Source: DATFES01 sp035457725 (GTDB taxonomy: Bacteria > Pseudomonadota > Alphaproteobacteria > CACIAM-22H2). From it: DNA of 64,000 nucleotides. This document shows, piece after piece, positions 1-8,770 of the stretch. The notes under the pieces are model-generated. The model saw only the letters and a program-made list of their open reading frames with translations. It had not been told where the DNA came from and made no database searches. A program made the translations under genes and the position numbers. The stretch lies in the NCBI GenBank assembly GCA_035457725.1, contig DATIBC010000120.1:43676-107675 (forward strand), in the 5' to 3' direction. The first letter of the stretch is position 1, and every line of letters begins with the position of its first letter.

Positions 1-242
1 CCGTAGCGGAAGTATTTCAGGACAGCGATGGTCCCGATCACGTTGAGCAGCGCGTAGACGATGGCGATATCGAGGAACTCCGGCCGCTCGGTCAAAAAGC
101 CGAAGACGGCGAGTAGAAGAACAGCCCCGGTGCCGACCGAATTGGCGGCGAGCGCGCGATCGAACACAGTTGGTCCCCGCAAGGCACGCGCGATGGCCAG
201 CGCCAGCGTCACGAGCAGCGCCAGCGCCGCGGCGGTGAACAT
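1..242 (-). CDS. mnhF: Mrp/Mnh cation:proton antiporter subunit F (partial, 3' end outside window)
   Basis: Small membrane subunit of the multi-subunit Na+(K+)/H+ antiporter of the inner membrane. Only the first 80 or so residues are in the window. They begin MFTAAALALLVTLALAIARA and contain the MrpF hallmark RGPTVFDRALAANS, then a second hydrophobic segment and FLDIAIVYALLNVIGTIAVL. The ATG shares its A with the TGA of the preceding subunit E gene, so the two are translationally coupled. The remainder of the operon should lie beyond base 1. Confidence 0.85.
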   Translation of the reverse strand, partial: MFTAAALALLVTLALAIARALRGPTVFDRALAANSVGTGAVLLLAVFGFLTERPEFLDIAIVYALLNVIGTIAVLKYFRY

Positions 243-718
243 CAGCGCGCGCCCTCGAACTCGCTCACCCGCCGGTCCATGTCACCGGTGGCCAATCCCT
301 CCGCGGCGGCGCGCGTCAGTGCGTGGACGAGAATTTCGCCGTCATCCACTTCGACCGAAATGGTGCCAGGAGTGAGCGTGATCGAATTGGCGTAAGTCAC
401 GACGCCGACCGAAGTCCGCTGCGAAGTCTTGACGCGAATCATCGTCGGACTGATCGGCAGTTTCGGATGGACGATGATCCTGGCCACGTCCCATGCCGCC
501 TTGACGATCTCCCACATCAGCCATGGCCAATACGTTCCCGCGGCCCAGCCAAGATCAATCGGGTGCCCCTCGCGGTCGATGACTCCCATGCGGCGCGTCA
601 GCCAAACGACCGCCGCGGCCGACATCAGCCCGGCGAGCAGAAGCGGCGCGGTGAAGAACCCGGATAGGAGCAACCAGAATCCGTATAGAACGACGACGGC
701 GCTGACGGCGTAGATCAA
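242..718 (-). CDS. mnhE: Mrp/Mnh cation:proton antiporter subunit E
   Basis: A 158-residue membrane protein of the Mrp antiporter complex. Two hydrophobic segments lie in the first 45 residues, followed by WPWLMWEIVKAAWDVARII and the conserved SITLTPGTISVEV stretch of MrpE proteins. Length is normal for the family. The start is a TTG preceded by a GGGAGGGAGCGAGGG purine tract; no better ATG or GTG is near. It is the first gene of its operon in this window, because chrA ends 120 bases upstream on the same strand. Subunits A-D are not between them, so they must lie downstream outside the window or elsewhere. Confidence 0.85.
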   Translation of the reverse strand: MIYAVSAVVVLYGFWLLLSGFFTAPLLLAGLMSAAAVVWLTRRMGVIDREGHPIDLGWAAGTYWPWLMWEIVKAAWDVARIIVHPKLPISPTMIRVKTSQRTSVGVVTYANSITLTPGTISVEVDDGEILVHALTRAAAEGLATGDMDRRVSEFEGAR

Positions 719-838
719 CCCTCGCTCCCTCCCGTTGCGCGCCGTCAGTCGGGCAAGGCCACCCCCGGCACGGCCAGGGGCAAATTGCCACGTCGTACCC
801 GGGCTTTCAATAACGGACGGCGGGCGCGAATCGCGTGG

Positions 839-2143
839 TTATTGGGCCGCGAGGAAGTGATAAGCCAGGCCGAGCGCCGCGCCAGTGACAACGTACCAAT
901 GAATCGCGAAGCTGAAACGAAGCATCGCCAACAACGCGGCCAGCGCCAAGGCGATCGATCCCCAGTCGACGCCTTGCGCGGGCAGGAAAACCTCGCGGGC
1001 GAGGAACACGCCAAGATTGAGGATGACTCCGACGACGGCGGCGGTTATAGCGCCCAGCGCCGAGCCCAGCGCTGGGCGGTCGCCAAGCCCGGCGATATAA
1101 GGTGCGCCGGCGAGAATGAACATGAACGACGGCAAGAACGTCACGTAGGTGGTGAGCGCGGCGCCGATGATCGCCGCCGCCGCCTGCGGCAGCCCGTCGG
1201 GATAGTTCCAGCCGGCGAAGAAACCGACATATTGCAAGACGAGAATAAGCGGTCCCGGTGTCGTTTCGGCGAGCGCCAAGCCGTTCAGCATCTCGCCGGG
1301 CGAGAGCCAGGCATAGGTTCGCACCGCCTCCTCGGCGACGTAAGGCAGCACGGCGTAGGCGCCTCCGAAGGTGACGAATGCCGCCTTGGTGAAGAGCTCG
1401 GCGACGCCGAGAAACGGTTGTGCGCCGAAAATTGCGATTGTCGACCCGACCGGGACGACCCACAGCACGACGAACACCGAGACCAGGATCGCCAGCCGCT
1501 TCATGGCGCCGGCGGTTGCCGGCGCCACGTCGGCGCCGTCACCGTTTCTTGGTCCGTGGCCGACGGTCGCGAACGGCGAATGGCCGCGTCGTCCGGCGAA
1601 CCAGCCGATGGCGCCGGCGGCGATGACGATCCACGGGAAATCGATTCCGGCCGCGAAGATCCCGAGAAACGCGGCGACCGCAAGCGCCACCGATTGCCAA
1701 TTCTTGAGCGTGCGCCGGCCGATTCGCCAGACGGCATGCGCGATGATCGCGATCACCACCGGCTTCAAGCCGTAAAAGATCGCACCGACGACCGGGGTGT
1801 CGCCCTTGGCCGCGGCGATCCACGACAAGGCGAGCAACACAAGCGCCCCCGGCAGGACGAACAGCGTCCCCGCCACCACCGCGCCAAGAATGCCGTGGAG
1901 CCGCCAGCCGATATACGCCGCGAGCTGCGTCGCCTCGGGGCCGGGCAGCAGCGTGCAGAAATTGAGTCCAAGCAGGAACGAACGCTGATCGATCCACTGG
2001 CGACGGTCGACCAGCTCGTGTTGCATGATGGCGATCTGGCCGGCCGGTCCACCGAAGCTGATGCAACCAAGCTTGAGCCAAAATCGCAGCGCTTCGGCGA
2101 AACTTGGTTGACGCTCGAGATACGTATTGCTGGCATCGGGCAC
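839..2143 (-). CDS. chrA: chromate transporter ChrA (CHR family)
   Basis: Inner-membrane chromate efflux protein. This is a 434-residue long-chain CHR protein with two homologous halves. The first half carries FGGPAGQIA and LLPGPEATQLA, the second FGGAYAVLPYV and TTPGPLILVLQ. About ten hydrophobic segments are visible, with a hydrophilic linker around residues 195-220. A TTG at 2176 overlaps the chrB stop, but the GTG at 2143 is preferred because AAGGA stands about nine bases before it and the protein then starts MPDASNTYLERQPSF. It is the last gene of the chromate operon, after chrB. Chromate is the family substrate; transport direction was not inferred from sequence. Confidence 0.88.
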   Translation of the reverse strand: MPDASNTYLERQPSFAEALRFWLKLGCISFGGPAGQIAIMQHELVDRRQWIDQRSFLLGLNFCTLLPGPEATQLAAYIGWRLHGILGAVVAGTLFVLPGALVLLALSWIAAAKGDTPVVGAIFYGLKPVVIAIIAHAVWRIGRRTLKNWQSVALAVAAFLGIFAAGIDFPWIVIAAGAIGWFAGRRGHSPFATVGHGPRNGDGADVAPATAGAMKRLAILVSVFVVLWVVPVGSTIAIFGAQPFLGVAELFTKAAFVTFGGAYAVLPYVAEEAVRTYAWLSPGEMLNGLALAETTPGPLILVLQYVGFFAGWNYPDGLPQAAAAIIGAALTTYVTFLPSFMFILAGAPYIAGLGDRPALGSALGAITAAVVGVILNLGVFLAREVFLPAQGVDWGSIALALAALLAMLRFSFAIHWYVVTGAALGLAYHFLAAQ

Positions 2144-2172
2144 GGCGGAACGTCCTTGCGCTCGAGCGGGGT

Positions 2173-3228
2173 TCAATTCTTGGTGCGGCTGGCGCGCGAA
2201 GCCGGCGGCCGGCGGCGAAAGAATTCGTAGAGATCGTCGAGCACCGCGGCGCCGCGCTCGATCCGGACCATATCGTCCTTGTGCGCGATTGAAACGCCGG
2301 CGAGGACGTTTTCGAGTCCGACGGCCTCCGGGCGCGCAAACTTGGCGTCCTTGAGATCGAGATCATGTACGATTTCGCCGATCGCCCGCAGCGCCGGATC
2401 GTCCAAGCCGGCGCGTTCGAGCAGGACCTCGAACGTGCAACGGTCGCCTTCGTGGGTGAATTCCGCTTCGAACATGTCGAAGCGTTGCTCGCCCGCCGCC
2501 GGGCGGTACGCTTTACCCTCGACGAACTTGAAACGCGCGCCGGGGTCGATGAAACGGCGGATCAGCCACGCGCTGGCGATGCGGTCGACGTGAATTCCCG
2601 CCCGCGTCACCCATGTCGCGTTTCGCGGCATGCCCGCCCGTTGCCGGCCGCGCGCACCTTCCTGGCGGCGCGCGTCATCGGGGCGCAAGCGACGCTCGAG
2701 CGCGGCGACTTCGACCTCGGCCACGTTGTGCGCGGGCGCGGCAAAAAAATCCAACGCCTCGGTCTCGCGCAGGCGGCGTTTGAGCCGCGTGATTTGCCCG
2801 TCGATGGCGCCGACGGCCTCGGGATCGCGGACAGCGTCCTTGGGCAACGACGCGGCCAGATTTTGCGTTTCCTCGACGATCGCCTCGTACTCGGCAGTGC
2901 GCGCGGCGACGAACAGCCCACGGAGCTGTTCGTCGTTGAGCCCATCGATAATGCGGGCGGCGCAAATCGTGGCATCGCCGCCATCGGCGACGATCTCGCG
3001 CCGCACCCATTGGAAGTCCTCGATCGACTGGTCGTTCATCGGCAGCACATAAACCGAGTTCTTCAACGGCACGGCGCCGAGCTTCTGCAGCCGACGCCAG
3101 ACTTTCACCCGAAGATAGGCCGGCTTGGGCGGGATCTGGTGAATGAGCAGCAGCCAGCCCGGCGCCTCGCCGCCGCGCACGGCCGAAGTCGGCGCGGGTT
3201 GCGATTCAGCCTCTGGGCGGCCAGCCAT
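2173..3228 (-). CDS. chrB: chromate resistance regulator-like protein ChrB (full length)
   Basis: A 351-residue two-domain ChrB. The N-terminal half (from WLLLIHQIPPKPAYLRVKVW, with GAVPLKNSVYVLP) matches the ChrB N-domain; the C-terminal half from about residue 210 (VTRAGIHVDRIASAWLIRRF and EFTHEGDRCTFEVLL) matches the ChrB C-domain. ChrB acts as a chromate-responsive regulator of chrA operons in studied Proteobacteria; here that is inferred. The ATG at 3228 (MAGRPEAESQP) is chosen over an upstream in-frame start because AGGACGAAG precedes it. It overlaps the upstream ChrB-C gene by 23 bases, and its stop lies about 30 bases before the chosen chrA start. Confidence 0.85.
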   Translation of the reverse strand: MAGRPEAESQPAPTSAVRGGEAPGWLLLIHQIPPKPAYLRVKVWRRLQKLGAVPLKNSVYVLPMNDQSIEDFQWVRREIVADGGDATICAARIIDGLNDEQLRGLFVAARTAEYEAIVEETQNLAASLPKDAVRDPEAVGAIDGQITRLKRRLRETEALDFFAAPAHNVAEVEVAALERRLRPDDARRQEGARGRQRAGMPRNATWVTRAGIHVDRIASAWLIRRFIDPGARFKFVEGKAYRPAAGEQRFDMFEAEFTHEGDRCTFEVLLERAGLDDPALRAIGEIVHDLDLKDAKFARPEAVGLENVLAGVSIAHKDDMVRIERGAAVLDDLYEFFRRRPPASRASRTKN

Positions 3229-3658
3229 GTGCTTCGTCCTGGCACGATCGGCACCACGCATAAAGGGCATCGTACATCACAAGCCCGTGCCGCAGCATCT
3301 CATGATCGTCGGTAAAGACGGCCGACAACCCGAGCGAAATCGCGAGCAAGCCGGGAGCTTGCGGCGCCAGCTCGAGTCGCGACGTGTCGGCGCCGCGGAT
3401 GATGATCGCCATCTGGTCCAGCGCCTTGTCTTCCAGCCGGTACTTCTTGAGGAAGGCGTCGAAGCTGCACAGCGGTCCATCGTGCGATAGCTCGACACCG
3501 GGAACGTCGTAGGGCGTGGCCCCGGTGTGCTTCGCCTCGTTCAGCACCTTATCGGCAGCGACGAACAGGAATTCAGGCGATCGGTCGATGAATCGGTCGA
3601 TCAGCCAGGGGCAAGCGATGCGGTCGATCTTGGGTCGTTCGCGGGTGATCCATTTCAT
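3206..3658 (-). CDS. stand-alone ChrB C-terminal-domain protein
   Basis: A 150-residue protein made only of the ChrB C-domain. Its ITRERPKIDRIACPWLIDRF parallels VTRAGIHVDRIASAWLIRRF in the full ChrB downstream, so the operon holds two copies of this domain. HDGPLCSFDAFLKKY and DDHEMLRHGLVMYDALYAWC are further family blocks. Cysteines occur in IACPW, LCSFD and WCRSC, and His at HEMLRHG. Single-domain proteins of this type accompany chromate operons in other Proteobacteria, but their role is not established. The gene starts 28 bases after the dismutase fusion ends and overlaps chrB by 23 bases, consistent with co-translation. Confidence 0.8.
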   Translation of the reverse strand: MKWITRERPKIDRIACPWLIDRFIDRSPEFLFVAADKVLNEAKHTGATPYDVPGVELSHDGPLCSFDAFLKKYRLEDKALDQMAIIIRGADTSRLELAPQAPGLLAISLGLSAVFTDDHEMLRHGLVMYDALYAWCRSCQDEAHGWPPRG

Positions 3659-3686
3659 GGCTGGGTTTCCTTGCTGTGCGTCGGTT

Positions 3687-4631
3687 TCACTTCGAAGCGG
3701 TACGGGGCATGGTGGGGCCAGCCAGCGCGCGCCACGCGGCGATGCCGCCGGCTAGGTGGCGCGCGTCAATGCCGCGGGCTCGCAACGCTAGGGTTACGTC
3801 CTGGCTGACGTTGTGTCCGTAGACGCAATAAACGACCACCGGGCGATCCTTCGGCAGGGAATCGGCCCAGCTTTCGACGCACTCAGGCTCGCGCCATTCC
3901 GCGCCGCGGATCATCTCGGTATCGGCCCCATGCGCCTGTCGCCGCCGGACGTCGAGCAGCAGCAGGTCGCGCCCTATGCGCTCGACTTCGCCGCGAAGCT
4001 CTTCGGGGGTGATCGCCGTGGCGCCTTCGTTGGTCGCCACGCGGTCAGCCGCCTGCTCGAAGCGGCGCGCCACGGCGGACCAATCGATATTGCGCATGAA
4101 CGCCTCGACATAGGCCTCGGCGCGAGCGCCGAAGTCGATGTGGTAGGCGTGCTCATACATGTCGAGGGCCAGGATCGGCGCGCCATCGGCGAGCGAATGA
4201 CCGTGATCCGATGCCCACTGGTTGATCAACCGCCCGTCGCGCCGCGAACGACACAGAACGACCCAGCCCGAGCCACCGGCAAGCGCCTTGCCCATTGACA
4301 TGAATTCGGCACGCCAACGTTCGACGCCACCAAAGTCCCTTTCGAGCGCCCGGGCGATCTCGCCCGTAGGCGCTCCGGACCCGCCGAGGCTGTCGAAGTA
4401 AACCTCGTGGAGCAGGGCCGAATTGGCGGCCATCAGCTCTTCGCGCTTGAGGCCGTTGATCACGAAGCCTGGCGTCGTGGTGAAGTCAAGCTTCGCCAAC
4501 TCGGCGGCGAGCACGTTCGAACGCCGCACCGCTCCGCCGTAATTGTTCACGTAGTGGCTGACGATCAACCGCTCCGACAGTCCGTCGAGTTCGGCGGGCG
4601 TCACATTGAGCGGGCGAATTTCGTAACGCAT
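3687..4631 (-). CDS. Fe/Mn superoxide dismutase fused to a rhodanese domain
   Basis: A 314-residue fusion. Residues 1-195 are a Fe/Mn superoxide dismutase with all four metal ligands visible: His26 (SHYVNNY), His75 (ALLHEVYF), Asp157 and His161 (LALDMYEHAYHIDF). Residues 205-310 are a rhodanese-like domain (LLLDVRRRQAH) with a candidate catalytic Cys269 in VVYCVYGHNVSQ. It should dismutate superoxide in the cytoplasm; the rhodanese part could handle sulfane sulfur or act in metal or redox chemistry. It is the first gene of the chromate operon. ChrC of studied chromate operons is also an iron superoxide dismutase, so a role in coping with radicals from chromate reduction is a reasonable inference. 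Confidence 0.88.
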   Translation of the reverse strand: MRYEIRPLNVTPAELDGLSERLIVSHYVNNYGGAVRRSNVLAAELAKLDFTTTPGFVINGLKREELMAANSALLHEVYFDSLGGSGAPTGEIARALERDFGGVERWRAEFMSMGKALAGGSGWVVLCRSRRDGRLINQWASDHGHSLADGAPILALDMYEHAYHIDFGARAEAYVEAFMRNIDWSAVARRFEQAADRVATNEGATAITPEELRGEVERIGRDLLLLDVRRRQAHGADTEMIRGAEWREPECVESWADSLPKDRPVVVYCVYGHNVSQDVTLALRARGIDARHLAGGIAAWRALAGPTMPRTASK

Positions 4632-4656
4632 GGCGGTTCTAATTCCTGATAAAGCC

Positions 4657-4718
4657 GTATCAAATGGCGATACAGGCGTTTCATATCACCGCCTAATAAA
4701 TGATTCAAGTGAATCATT
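4657..4718 (-). promoter_or_regulatory. candidate promoter and operator of the chromate operon
   Basis: Read on the minus strand, TTGAAT (4708-4703) and TATGAA (4685-4680) are 17 bases apart, a plausible sigma-70 promoter about 50 bases before the dismutase start. The -35 lies inside a 20-base palindrome, AATGATTCA-AG-TGAATCATT (4699-4718), with 9-bp perfect arms. A second inverted repeat GTATC-N7-GATAC (4657-4673) covers the expected transcription start. Both fit operator sites, most simply for ChrB. Promoter strength and the binding protein are inference. Confidence 0.5.
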
Positions 4719-4776
4719 CATCTGATACAGATTTTATGAATCGGATCTGTTCGGCGCGCCAAAACGACTTCGCCCC

Positions 4777-4792
4777 CGCCAACCTCTTGGCG
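4777..4792 (-). terminator. possible stem-loop after greA
   Basis: CGCCAA-CCTC-TTGGCG forms a perfect 6-bp stem with a 4-base loop, about 35 bases after the greA stop. No T-run follows on the minus strand, so intrinsic termination is uncertain. Confidence 0.3.
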
Positions 4793-4827
4793 AGAATTAA
4801 ACTTTCAAATCAAGTAGTTATCAGCGT

Positions 4828-5301
4828 CTATCGGAAGCGAACGCGAATGATTTCGTAGGCTTTGGATCCGCGTGGGGTCGTAACTTCGATGCTGTCGCCG
4901 GTCTGCTTGCCGATCAAGGCGCGGGCCAGCGGTGAAGTGATCGACAGCTTGCCGCTCTCGACCGCCGCCTCCTCGGGGCCGACGATCTGATACGTCGATT
5001 TTTCGTCGGTATCGACGTCGGCGAGCGTCACCTTGGCGCCGAACTTGATCACCTTGCCCGACAGCTTGGAGACGTCGATGACCTCGGCGCGGGCGATCTT
5101 GTCCTCGAGTTCGGCGACACGACCTTCGATGAAGCTCTGCCGTTCGCGCGCGGCGTGGTACTCGGCGTTTTCCGACAAATCGCCGTGATCGCGCGCCTCT
5201 GCGATCGACCGAATAACCGCTGGCCGTTCGATGGTCTTGAGATGCTTGAGCTCCGCCTCAAGGCGCTCATAACCGGGACGGGTCATTGGGATTCGGTCCA
5301 T
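4828..5301 (-). CDS. greA: transcription elongation factor GreA
   Basis: GreA (157 residues) binds the RNA polymerase secondary channel and stimulates cleavage of backtracked transcripts. The N-terminal coiled coil carries the acidic tip DHGDLSENAEY near residue 40; the C-terminal FKBP-like domain runs from about residue 80 and ends SPLARALIGKQTGDSIEV followed by ...PRGSKAYEIIRVRF. The ATG at 5301 (MDRIPMTRPGYERL) matches family starts and follows an AGAAGG Shine-Dalgarno. It is the third gene after carA-carB on the same strand, with an 85-base gap after carB, so it may be read from the carAB promoter, its own, or both. Confidence 0.95.
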   Translation of the reverse strand: MDRIPMTRPGYERLEAELKHLKTIERPAVIRSIAEARDHGDLSENAEYHAARERQSFIEGRVAELEDKIARAEVIDVSKLSGKVIKFGAKVTLADVDTDEKSTYQIVGPEEAAVESGKLSITSPLARALIGKQTGDSIEVTTPRGSKAYEIIRVRFR

Positions 5302-5386
5302 TACGAACAACCTTCTACTTCCGGATCAGGGCCCGAGTCGCCAGGGGCACCAACCCGACTCTTGCTGCCTGCCGTGACATGAAAAT

Positions 5387-8300
5387 TCAGAACGACGTCC
5401 TAAAATACGACTGCAATGGAGCGACTTCAAGGCTACCCGACCGCAGCGCCTGGATCGCTTCGACCGAAGCGCGAATGCCAGCCACCGTGGTGTAGTAGGG
5501 AATGTTTCCTAATAGCGCCGTCTCGCGCAGACTGAAGCTGTCGGCGACGGCCTGGGCACCCTCGCTGGTGTTGAAAACGAGGTGAACGTCGCCGTTCTTC
5601 ATCGCATCGACGACGTGCGGCCGGCCCTCGAGGACTTTGTTGACGACCGTCACCTCGAGCCCGGAACGCCGCAAGTATTCGGCCGTTCCGCGGGTGGCGA
5701 GCAGCTTGAAGCCCATCGCGACCAGCCGACGCGATGGGACGACCATCGCGTCTTTGTCACGGTCCTTGACTGAGATGAACACGGTGCCGGCAAGCGGCAG
5801 ATTGGAATTGGCGCCGAGTTGGGCTTTGGCGAAGGCGTGGGCGAAGTCGGTGTCGAGCCCCATCACCTCGCCGGTCGATTTCATCTCCGGGCCAAGGATG
5901 ACATCAGTGCCGGGAAACCGGGTAAAGGGGAAAACCGCCTCCTTGACCGCGACATGACCCCGCTCGATCGCCGCCAGAGCAAAGCTGGCGAGACGCTCGC
6001 CGGCCATGACGCGCGCCGCGATCTTGGCGATCGCCACCCCCGTCGCCTTGGCGACGAAGGGCACGGTGCGCGAGGCGCGTGGATTGACCTCGAGGATATA
6101 AACCTCGCCATCCTTGACCGCATATTGCGCATTCATCAGGCCGACGACATCGAGGCCGCGCGCGAGCCGTTCGGTCTGCCGGGCAATTTCCGCGACGGTG
6201 GACGCCGCCAATGAATACGGCGGTAGCGAGCACGCCGAATCGCCCGAATGAATCCCGGCCTCTTCGATATGCTCCATGATGCCCGCGACGTGCACGGTGT
6301 CGCGGTCGGCGACAGCGTCGACGTCGACCTCGATTGCATCTTGCAGATACGAGTCGATCAACACCGGATTCTTACCCGACACGCGGACCGCCTCGGAGAT
6401 ATAGGCGCGCAACGCCTCGACATCGTGGACGATCTTCATCGCCCGGCCGCCGAGGACGTAGGACGGACGCAGCAACACCGGATAGCCGATCGCCGCTGCG
6501 ACGCGCTCGGCCTCGGCGAGCGAGAAGGCGGTTCCATTGGCCGGCTGTTTCAGGCCAAGTCGCGCCAGCAGATCTTGGAAGCGGTAGCGATCTTCGGCGA
6601 TGTCGATGGCGTCCGAAGACGTGCCGAGAATCGATATATCCGCTTCGTGCAACGCCCCGGCGAGCTTCAGCGGCGTCTGGCCGCCGAATTGCACGATGAC
6701 GCCGGCAACCCGGCCGTTCGATTGTTCGCGCCGTACGATCTCGAGTACGTCTTCGGCGGTGAGCGGCTCGAAATACAGCCGATCCGACGTGTCATAGTCG
6801 GTCGAGACCGTCTCGGGATTGCAATTGACCATGATGGTCTCGTATCCGGCCTCGCGAAGCGCGTAGACGGCGTGCACGCAGCAATAGTCGAACTCGATCC
6901 CTTGTCCGATGCGATTGGGTCCGCCGCCAAGGATGATCACCTTGTCGCGCGCCGTGGCATCGTCCTCGCTCTCCGGGACGCTCAGCCCATCACCCTCGTA
7001 GGTCGAGTACATGTAAGGGGTGAGCGAGGCGAACTCGGCGGCGCAGGTATCGATGCGCTTGTAGACCGGGCGTACGCCAATGGCGCGTCGCCGATCCGCC
7101 ACCTCCTTCTCGCTGGCGCCGGCCAGTTGGCCGAGCCTTGCGTCGCTGAATCCCATCTTCTTCAGCCGCACCCAGCCCGGGCCATCGACAGGGAGGCCGG
7201 CCGCGCGCACCGCCGCTTCGGCGCGGACGATCACCTCGATGCGCTCGAGGAACCATTTGTCGTAACGGCACGCGGCGTGAATTTCCGCCACGCTCAGCCC
7301 GAACCGCAGGGCCTGGGCGATGGTGAGGATGCGATCGGGGGTCGGGCGGGCCAACGCGGCGCGGATCGCGTCCTTGTTGGCGCCGCCCGCCGCATCGGCG
7401 ATGTCGATTTCGTCGAGGCCGGTGAGGCCGGTCTCGAGCGAGCGCAGCGCCTTCTGCAGCGACTCCTCGAACGTACGGCCGATCGCCATCGCCTCGCCGA
7501 CCGATTTCATCGCCGTTGTCAGCAGTGCCGGCGTGCCGGGAAACTTCTCGAAGGCGAAGCGCGGCATCTTGGTGACGACATAGTCGATCGTCGGCTCGAA
7601 AGAGGCCGGCGTCACTCCCGTGATGTCGTTGGCCAGCTCGTCGAGCGTATAGCCGACGGCAAGCCGAGCGGCGACCTTGGCGATCGGAAAGCCGGTCGCC
7701 TTCGAGGCCAGCGCCGAGCTTCGCGAAACCCGCGGGTTCATTTCGATGACGACCAGCCGGCCGGTTTCGGGATCGACCGCGAACTGAACGTTCGAGCCGC
7801 CGGTATCGACGCCGATCTCGCGCAAGCATGCGATCGACGCGTCGCGCATGATCTGAAATTCTTTGTCGGTAAGCGTCAGCGCCGGCGCCACGGTGATACT
7901 GTCGCCGGTGTGGATCCCCATTGGATCGACGTTCTCGATCGAGCAGACGATGATGCAATTGTCGGCGCGGTCGCGCACGACCTCCATCTCGTACTCCTTC
8001 CAGCCGAGCACCGATTCCTCGACCAGCGCCGAGCCGACCGGCGAGGCGCGCAGCCCACCGGCGACCACCTTCTCGTATTCTTCGACATTGTATGCGACAC
8101 CGCCGCCGGTGCCGCCCAACGTGAATGATGGGCGGATGATCGCCGGCAGGCCGACGAAATCGAGCGCCGCGCGGGCCTCGGCGATGCTGGTGACCAGTCT
8201 CGAGCGCGGGCACTCGAGGCCGATACGCTCCATCGCCTCGCGGAACAACAGGCGGTCCTCGGCCTTGGCGATCGCCTCGCGCGTCGCGCCGATCAGCTCG

Positions 8301-8638
8301 ACGCCATGACGATCGAGCACGCCCTGATCGGCGAGGCGCATCGCCGTGTTGAGCGCGGTCTGTCCGCCCATCGTCGCCAGCAACGCGTCGGGCCGCTCCT
8401 TGGCGATGATCTTGCCGACGATCTCCGGGGTGATGGGTTCGACATATGTGGCGTCGGCGAGGCTCGGATCGGTCATGATCGTCGCCGGGTTCGAATTGAC
8501 CAAAATGATCCGGTAGCCCTCGGCGCGCAGCGCTTTGCACGCCTGCGCGCCCGAATAGTCGAACTCGCAGGCCTGACCGATGATGATCGGACCAGCGCCG
8601 ACGATCAAAATCGATTCGATGTCGGTGCGCCTAGGCAT
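5387..8638 (-). CDS. carB: carbamoyl-phosphate synthase large subunit
   Basis: CarB (1083 residues) makes carbamoyl phosphate from bicarbonate, two ATP and CarA-supplied ammonia, for pyrimidine and arginine synthesis. The two homologous synthetase halves are clear: the first opens ILIVGAGPIIIGQACEFDYS, the second repeats with IILGGGPNRIGQGIEFDYCC; each has an ATP-grasp fold with EMNPRVSRSSALASKATG or EVNPRASRTVPFVAKATG. The last 140 residues are the methylglyoxal-synthase-like allosteric domain. The ATG at 8638 gives MPRRTDIESILIVG, the usual N-terminus, preceded by CAGGCGA; the open frame extends 38 codons further upstream but lacks family similarity. It lies 132 bases downstream of carA. 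Confidence 0.97.
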   Translation of the reverse strand: MPRRTDIESILIVGAGPIIIGQACEFDYSGAQACKALRAEGYRIILVNSNPATIMTDPSLADATYVEPITPEIVGKIIAKERPDALLATMGGQTALNTAMRLADQGVLDRHGVELIGATREAIAKAEDRLLFREAMERIGLECPRSRLVTSIAEARAALDFVGLPAIIRPSFTLGGTGGGVAYNVEEYEKVVAGGLRASPVGSALVEESVLGWKEYEMEVVRDRADNCIIVCSIENVDPMGIHTGDSITVAPALTLTDKEFQIMRDASIACLREIGVDTGGSNVQFAVDPETGRLVVIEMNPRVSRSSALASKATGFPIAKVAARLAVGYTLDELANDITGVTPASFEPTIDYVVTKMPRFAFEKFPGTPALLTTAMKSVGEAMAIGRTFEESLQKALRSLETGLTGLDEIDIADAAGGANKDAIRAALARPTPDRILTIAQALRFGLSVAEIHAACRYDKWFLERIEVIVRAEAAVRAAGLPVDGPGWVRLKKMGFSDARLGQLAGASEKEVADRRRAIGVRPVYKRIDTCAAEFASLTPYMYSTYEGDGLSVPESEDDATARDKVIILGGGPNRIGQGIEFDYCCVHAVYALREAGYETIMVNCNPETVSTDYDTSDRLYFEPLTAEDVLEIVRREQSNGRVAGVIVQFGGQTPLKLAGALHEADISILGTSSDAIDIAEDRYRFQDLLARLGLKQPANGTAFSLAEAERVAAAIGYPVLLRPSYVLGGRAMKIVHDVEALRAYISEAVRVSGKNPVLIDSYLQDAIEVDVDAVADRDTVHVAGIMEHIEEAGIHSGDSACSLPPYSLAASTVAEIARQTERLARGLDVVGLMNAQYAVKDGEVYILEVNPRASRTVPFVAKATGVAIAKIAARVMAGERLASFALAAIERGHVAVKEAVFPFTRFPGTDVILGPEMKSTGEVMGLDTDFAHAFAKAQLGANSNLPLAGTVFISVKDRDKDAMVVPSRRLVAMGFKLLATRGTAEYLRRSGLEVTVVNKVLEGRPHVVDAMKNGDVHLVFNTSEGAQAVADSFSLRETALLGNIPYYTTVAGIRASVEAIQALRSGSLEVAPLQSYFRTSF

Positions 8639-8770
8639 CGTCGATTCGCCTGCACGAAGCGACTTGCGCGGAGCGTCTGACGCTGCGCCAAAGATGTCCA
8701 GGCACGCGCGCGCTCCCCGCAGGCATGGCGCATGACGTGGCCTGCGGCGCAAAGATCGGCCAAGGGCGGA

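Noticed and set aside
785..2230. Plus-strand open frame across chrA
   Set aside because: Low-complexity Arg/Asp-rich translation, antisense to a clear membrane transporter.
6248..8128. Long plus-strand open frame inside carB
   Set aside because: Antisense to conserved CarB motifs, with no similarity or ribosome-binding site.
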